Shown piece after piece: positions 32,833-36,401 of a DNA stretch of 36,401 bases (positions within the stretch are counted from its first letter, which is position 1; each line of letters starts with the position of its first letter). The DNA is taken from positions 1 to 36,401 of the forward strand of contig CAOJVB010000016.1 of NCBI GenBank assembly GCA_948444845.1. Direction: 5' to 3'. Position numbers and translations under genes: made by a program. The notes beneath the pieces were generated by a model. That model did not search any database, was not told the origin of the DNA, and saw only the letters and a program-made list of their open reading frames with translations. The stretch is from an uncultured Clostridiaceae bacterium (GTDB lineage Bacteria > Bacillota > Clostridia > TANB77 > CAG-508).

Positions 32833-33735
32833 CTATGTATCGCTGTCGCTCTTAAAGTAATCATCTAATAATTTCTTAATTAAAATACTGAATTCTTTAT
32901 CTGAATTAAATCGGTCTTTATATTCTTTAAATATCTTCCTATCTAATTTTCCAGTAAATTTTTCTACTTTGATTTTTTCATTTTTTAGTATTTTTAAAAC
33001 TATTTCATAAGTAATATTATTTTTCTTTAATCTAATTTTTTGAGCTTGAACAAGTGTTAATTTTATTTGTTCATCTTCTATAACTTGATTTATAATCTCT
33101 TGTTCTTCCTGTGATAAATAAGATAGTTCAACTCCTGCTTTTATAGGTATAATTTCATTATTTGTTTTTTCTTGTAGTGTATTTATAAGTTCTGTAAGTC
33201 TAATATATCTGTAAATTTGAGCCAAGCTTGTATTTTTCTCCTGAGGAGAATTTTCGTTAAATTCCTTGATATTACTCATATTAGAGTTGTTTTTTAGTAT
33301 TTCCATTTTCATTTTATAAGCATAGCCTTTTTCAACAGGAGGTATTTTATCTCTATTACAAAGGTTAGTATCTATCATAATTAGAGTAGCTTTATTATCA
33401 TCACATTCCACAATTTGAGCAGGAATTGTGGATAATCCCAACCTTTTTGAACAATTTACTCTGTTATGTCCTGATATAATTTCGTATTTTTCACCATCAA
33501 TTTTTCTAATAATAATAGGTACTAAAACTCCGTTTTCTTTAATACTTTCTAATGCTTCTTGTTCTTTAGTTTCATCATACATAGAAAAAGGTTGCCTTTT
33601 TCTAAAAGCAACCAATTTACTTAATTCAATATTTATAATATTATTAGTATTTTCTACTTTTTTTGTTTCTATTTTTTCTGTTGTATCAGATGTTTTATCA
33701 ACAACAAACTTTTTTCTAACTTCTTCAATACTCAA
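32833..33735 (-). CDS. ParB/RepB/Spo0J-like partition protein
   Basis: A 300-aa protein with a ParB-like nucleotide-binding N-domain: I-K-E-N-G-V-L-V-P-I-I-I-R near 68, Y-E-I-I-S-G-H-N-R near 87-95 (the G-E-R-R-type box II position), then I-P-A-Q-I-V. A helix-turn-helix zone follows. The C-terminal half is lysine-rich. There is no ParA nearby, as is common in ICEs. Start TTG 33735 after AGGAGG. A hairpin with a T run sits just upstream. Confidence 0.85.
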   Translation of the reverse strand: MSIEEVRKKFVVDKTSDTTEKIETKKVENTNNIINIELSKLVAFRKRQPFSMYDETKEQEALESIKENGVLVPIIIRKIDGEKYEIISGHNRVNCSKRLGLSTIPAQIVECDDNKATLIMIDTNLCNRDKIPPVEKGYAYKMKMEILKNNSNMSNIKEFNENSPQEKNTSLAQIYRYIRLTELINTLQEKTNNEIIPIKAGVELSYLSQEEQEIINQVIEDEQIKLTLVQAQKIRLKKNNITYEIVLKILKNEKIKVEKFTGKLDRKIFKEYKDRFNSDKEFSILIKKLLDDYFKSDSDT

Positions 33736-33748
33736 AATAAATCCTCCT

Positions 33749-33777
33749 AAAAAAGAGCTAGTTAAAAACTAACTCTT
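33749..33777 (-). terminator. Attenuator-like terminator before parB
   Basis: AAGAGCTAGTT (33753-33763) and AACTAACTCTT (33767-33777) form an 11-position stem with one mismatch; on the minus strand a T run follows and then the parB ribosome binding site. Its sequence is almost the same as the hairpin at 35978. Confidence 0.7.
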
Positions 33778-34069
33778 ACTCAATACATTCTATTAACAAA
33801 TTTATTCCATCTTTAAATCCTTGTTTATAGTATTTATCTAATGTTGCAGTTTCTATTTTTAACATATCTTCTAAAGTTAGATCTAAATATTTGTCAATTT
33901 TCTTTTTTAACCTTTCACTGTGAAGTTTGTTAATTAGTTTCCTAAGTTTATCTTCATTGCCATTTTGTTTAATTTCATAACTAACCTCTTTTTCATATTC
34001 ACTTCTCTTTGCAAGAACACCTTGTTCTCTATCCCAGTAAATTGATTCTAATATTGTTTCTTTTGGCAT
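33776..34069 (-). CDS. Small helical protein of the conjugative element
   Basis: A 97-aa mostly helical, charged protein (W-D-R-E-Q-G-V near 12, Y-K-Q-G-F-K-D-G-I near 81). Similar small proteins recur near parB in clostridial ICEs, but no function is known. ATG 34069 follows GAGGAGGT closely, and the gene ends at the hairpin before parB. Confidence 0.6.
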   Translation of the reverse strand: MPKETILESIYWDREQGVLAKRSEYEKEVSYEIKQNGNEDKLRKLINKLHSERLKKKIDKYLDLTLEDMLKIETATLDKYYKQGFKDGINLLIECIE

Positions 34070-34139
34070 AATTTTTTACCTCCTCGTGAATATTATATAT
34101 TGATGTAAAAACTTATCCAAAACCTTTTTGTGAATTTTT

Positions 34140-35006
34140 TTAAATTTCCATATCATCCTCATCTTCCATAGCTTCAAGATCTTCTTCAGCCTCCATATCC
34201 ATTTTTACAGTTATAAACTTCATAACATTATCGTCTATTCTGTAATTTCTCTCTATATCAGAAATATCTTCATTTTTTCCGTAAAAAGTATATATAGCAT
34301 AATGTCCTTCTTTATTTCCTTGAATTTCATAAGCCAATTTTTTCTTTCCCATATCTTCAACTTTAACAGGTTGGTTTGAAAATTTTTCAAAATTTTCTTT
34401 ATATTTATTTATTGTATCTTTTATTTCTTTATCTTTTAATGTAGGTTTTATAATTATCACACTTTCATATTTGTTCATATATTTTTCCTCCATATTTTTT
34501 ATTTCATTTTTTAATTTTATATTTTCTTCAATAACTAAAGTTTTATCAATTATATCCATATCGTTATCTTTATATTCTTTATTAACTAATCTTTCGCTTA
34601 CCATACTTAAATGCTCATTTTCAGTTACTATAATATGATCTAAAAGCTCCAAATTAAATACTTGTAAAAATTTACTAGTTATATTAGTAAAGTGCAAATC
34701 TTCAGAACTTGCTTTTAAACTATTGGAAGGATGGTTATGTACCAAAATAATTTTATCACTTCCTGACATTAAAGCCGTTCTTAATATATCTTTTGAATCT
34801 ATTTCAATGTTTTTATTTGTACCAAGTCCCATTAGCTTTAATGTTCTTATATTATTTGTCCTATCTAATCCAATTAAAATCATATTTTCCTGCATAGCAT
34901 TTCTTATTTCTTTAACTTCCTCTAACTGAACTACATCATTTGTACTTTTTATTTTGATGTCCTTTTTATAATCTTTTGGAGGTTTTTTCTGTATTTCAAT
35001 TTCCAT
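34140..35006 (-). CDS. RadC-like JAB/JAMM domain fused to a bS6-like ribosomal protein domain
   Basis: A single 288-codon frame. Residues ~25-140 form a RadC-type JAB domain with the JAMM metal set: Glu40, H90-N-H92-P-S, Ser100 and Asp103. A helical linker (~155-176) leads to residues 177-270, which read as complete ribosomal protein bS6: Y-E-S-V-I-I-I-K-P near 180, K-K-K-L-A-Y-E-I near 221, H-Y-A-I-Y-T-F near 235, I-E-R-N-Y-R-I-D-D-N-V-M near 251. An acidic tail (E/D-rich, 271-288) recalls the glutamylated C-terminus of E. coli S6. The helix-hairpin-helix part of full RadC is absent. ATG 35006 has GGAGGAA upstream and lies one base after the ardA stop. Function of the fusion unknown; ribosome contact by the element is inference. 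Confidence 0.85.
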   Translation of the reverse strand: MEIEIQKKPPKDYKKDIKIKSTNDVVQLEEVKEIRNAMQENMILIGLDRTNNIRTLKLMGLGTNKNIEIDSKDILRTALMSGSDKIILVHNHPSNSLKASSEDLHFTNITSKFLQVFNLELLDHIIVTENEHLSMVSERLVNKEYKDNDMDIIDKTLVIEENIKLKNEIKNMEEKYMNKYESVIIIKPTLKDKEIKDTINKYKENFEKFSNQPVKVEDMGKKKLAYEIQGNKEGHYAIYTFYGKNEDISDIERNYRIDDNVMKFITVKMDMEAEEDLEAMEDEDDMEI

Positions 35007-35007
35007 A

Positions 35008-35961
35008 CTAAAATTCCTCCATTTCCTCGTCTCCTTCTATTTCTTCTAAAATTATAGTTCTTTCTTCTAAGTCTTTCTTGATATCTACAATTTGATTATC
35101 TTCAATAGATTTAAAGCCTGAGTTTTCGTAATCATCTCCAACTACAAAACAATTTCCTGCAATATAATCATAATCAAATTGTAGGTTAGGTTTTAAGTTT
35201 GTAATCTTACCTTCTTCATTACATATAAGAATTAAATTATCTTTATAAGGCACAACTTCTATTAGCCCTCCAACTAATTTTTGCTTAGCTTCTAAAGTAT
35301 CATCAATTTCCATTATAACGGGATCTTTTCCAACTTCTTTAAATACAATTTTCAGCTTTTCCTTTTCTGTATCATATTCTTCAATGAGTTCTGCTAAAGT
35401 ATATAATTCTAAATCTATATTAGATTCATCCATATCAATATAACCATTCTCTAATAAAACTGTATTTGTACACATACATCTATCTCTACCATACTTTTCA
35501 TAGTCAAAATACATAGATAAATCGTTTTCTTCTAGTATTCTTGCAACTCCCCATTGTTCAGCCATTGTATAACCAAATTTATGATCAAGACTTGCATTTG
35601 TTACATCATCTTCATAAGTATAATATGGTATGTTGTGTTCCTGTTTTATCAGATTCATCAATTCTAACTTTGATAAATCTTTATCTGCCTCTACATAAGC
35701 ATTTATTGCATCTATATCCTGTATTTCTTCAGCAACCTTTGCCAATAAATTTAGCTCTCTTATACTGTCGAATTCATTAACTTTATAAGGTAAATCCGTT
35801 TCAAAATCATTAATCATATATTCTTCATATTCTTCGTTTAATCCAACTACATTTTTTAAAAAATCATCAATTTCTATTTTTGATTTTGGTAGTTCTAACC
35901 ATCCTCCAACAAGCTCTCCTTCATTATATTTTCCTAAGTTTCCAATCCAAACATTAAGCAT
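35008..35961 (-). CDS. ardA: ArdA-type antirestriction protein fused to a DUF3846 domain
   Basis: A 317-aa acidic protein. The first ~165 residues follow ArdA, a DNA mimic that blocks type I restriction enzymes: V-W-I-G-N-L-G-K-Y-N-E-G near the start, then G-G-W-L-E-L-P, and the acidic D-F-E-T-D-L-P-Y run near 50. Residues ~205-310 match DUF3846 (K-L-V-G-G-L-I-E-V-V-P near 227, I-C-N-E-E-G-K-I near 246, A-G-N-C-F-V-V-G near 268). ATG 35961 follows AAGGAG. It is the first gene of a block with the RadC-S6 fusion. Confidence 0.85.
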   Translation of the reverse strand: MLNVWIGNLGKYNEGELVGGWLELPKSKIEIDDFLKNVVGLNEEYEEYMINDFETDLPYKVNEFDSIRELNLLAKVAEEIQDIDAINAYVEADKDLSKLELMNLIKQEHNIPYYTYEDDVTNASLDHKFGYTMAEQWGVARILEENDLSMYFDYEKYGRDRCMCTNTVLLENGYIDMDESNIDLELYTLAELIEEYDTEKEKLKIVFKEVGKDPVIMEIDDTLEAKQKLVGGLIEVVPYKDNLILICNEEGKITNLKPNLQFDYDYIAGNCFVVGDDYENSGFKSIEDNQIVDIKKDLEERTIILEEIEGDEEMEEF

Positions 35962-35977
35962 ATATACTCCTTTCCAT

Positions 35978-36004
35978 AAAAAAAGAGCTAGTATAAACTA
36001 ACTC
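35978..36004 (-). terminator. Attenuator-like terminator before ardA
   Basis: GAGCTAGT (35985-35992) and ACTAACTC (35997-36004) pair with one mismatch; on the minus strand seven T's follow (35978-35984), then the ardA ribosome binding site. It nearly repeats the hairpin before parB. Confidence 0.7.
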
Positions 36005-36009
36005 AAATT

Positions 36010-36285
36010 CTATATTTTTTGTAAAATATCTTTCATTAGAACTTCATCAACTAAACTATCTATCATTTGTTGATATTTAGCAAGTACAGACATTTCGTGT
36101 GTATTAGGAGCTTTGTGTTTTAATTTTATTTCTTCTTCTACATTTTCTTTTAATTCTAAAATATATTTTTCTCTCTCAAATATTTTAATATCTAGCTGTC
36201 CTGTAAGTTCTAATTCTTGTTTTCTATATGGATAATTTTTCTCCATATTTGCTAAAATCATTTTTCCATATTTTCCAAAAATCAT
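36010..36285 (-). CDS. TnpV-like transposon-encoded protein
   Basis: A 91-aa helical protein resembling TnpV of clostridial elements: G-K-Y-G-K-M-I-L near the start, Y-R-K-Q-E-L-E-L-T-G-Q-L near 21, a long charged helix and Q-Q-M-I-D-S-L-V-D-E-V near 68. Function is not known for the family. ATG 36285 has GAAGGGA upstream. It may belong to the same transcript as ardA, ahead of the hairpin at 35978. Confidence 0.6.
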   Translation of the reverse strand: MIFGKYGKMILANMEKNYPYRKQELELTGQLDIKIFEREKYILELKENVEEEIKLKHKAPNTHEMSVLAKYQQMIDSLVDEVLMKDILQKI

Positions 36286-36352
36286 TTTTAATCCCTTCTT
36301 TCTATAACATAATTTTACAATACACCATAGGTTTATACCAAACCCGTAAAAT

Positions 36353-36374
36353 AAAAAAGCGGAATGAATTCCGC
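36353..36374 (-). terminator. Terminator of a gene beyond the right edge
   Basis: GCGGAA (36359-36364) and TTCCGC (36369-36374) form a stem; on the minus strand six T's follow (36353-36358). It must end a minus-strand transcript that starts outside the window. A second small hairpin GCCT…AGGC occupies 36384-36401. Confidence 0.65.
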
Positions 36375-36401
36375 CCTTAAAGAGCCTGATTAAGTTTAGG
36401 C

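Larger units (their letters stand above)
20435..36401 (-). mobile_element. Integrative conjugative element (partial, no integrase in view)
   Basis: A continuous minus-strand block encodes MobC, a MOB-type relaxase, VirD4, a VirB2-like protein, a VirB6/TrbL-like protein, PrgI, VirB4 and an M23 hydrolase. ParB, ArdA, RadC-like and TnpV-like proteins are upstream, and probable cargo (PIN, MT-A70, AlbA/Schlafen) is within and downstream. This is the gene set of Tn1549-like clostridial ICEs. The right end lies beyond the window; the left boundary is only estimated from the gene content change after the Nudix gene. Integrase and attachment sites were not found. Confidence 0.8.

Noticed and set aside
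1..36401. CRISPR array, rRNA or tRNA genes
   Set aside because: No regularly spaced direct repeats and no tRNA-like cloverleaf or rRNA stretch was recognised by eye.

Overview
The window is low-GC DNA (roughly 30% G+C by eye) with strong AGGAGG-type ribosome binding sites, Bacillota-style gene order and many AT-rich intergenic hairpins. A gut or anaerobic Clostridia-like Bacillota is the most likely source. No rRNA or tRNA gene was recognised, so the assignment rests on gene content and base composition.

Layout. 1-2000: two paralogous membrane-protein genes with a superoxide dismutase between them; the second copy is followed by only the last codons of a second sod gene, so an ancestral membrane-gene/sod unit was duplicated and partly lost. 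2002-4840: a minus-strand group of AraC regulator, nitroreductase, GNAT acetyltransferase and transglutaminase-like protein. 5118-7287: a metallophosphoesterase and a UDP-sugar pyrophosphorylase. 7738-9530: an MFS-like transporter translationally coupled to a P-loop kinase, lying between two inverted copies of a ~78-bp hairpin repeat. 9655-13852: a decayed DinJ/YafQ toxin-antitoxin pair, then the classic yraN-dprA-comM competence/recombination set, with an orphan CdiA-CT-like nuclease between dprA and comM. 13991-14924: a REP-associated transposase (RAYT) between inverted REP repeats, with a third REP copy at 17561. 15003-15915: a two-gene island with less AT-rich codon use. 16372-17374: a small zinc-ribbon protein, Maf, and a 43-aa microprotein. 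17664-20389: a coupled glycosyltransferase / HAD phosphatase / Nudix operon. 20435-36401: most of an integrative conjugative element on the minus strand (relaxase, MobC, VirD4, VirB4, VirB6/TrbL-like, PrgI, M23 hydrolase, ParB, ArdA, RadC-like), with MT-A70 methylase, PIN and AlbA/Schlafen genes as probable cargo; no integrase is in view.

Most striking observation. comM, dprA and the glycosyltransferase each look frameshifted, but every one of the seven lesions is the same event: one extra C directly before a GGN glycine codon, making an in-frame CGG. Leaving out those C's restores full-length proteins of 510, 330 and 499 aa with no other defect; four of the sites lie in and just before the ComM Walker A loop. 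No other in-frame CGG occurs in these three genes, and none was found in the conjugative element. Either CGG acts as a +1 recoding site (C skipped, GGN read as Gly) in this organism, or the assembly carries a very systematic artefact. Five in-frame CGG codons elsewhere (codon 4 of both paralogous membrane genes, and three in the 15003-15915 island) must be read as ordinary triplets and are the main counter-evidence.

Second highlight: a conjugative-element gene fusing a RadC/JAB (JAMM) domain to a complete bS6-like ribosomal protein domain with an acidic tail.
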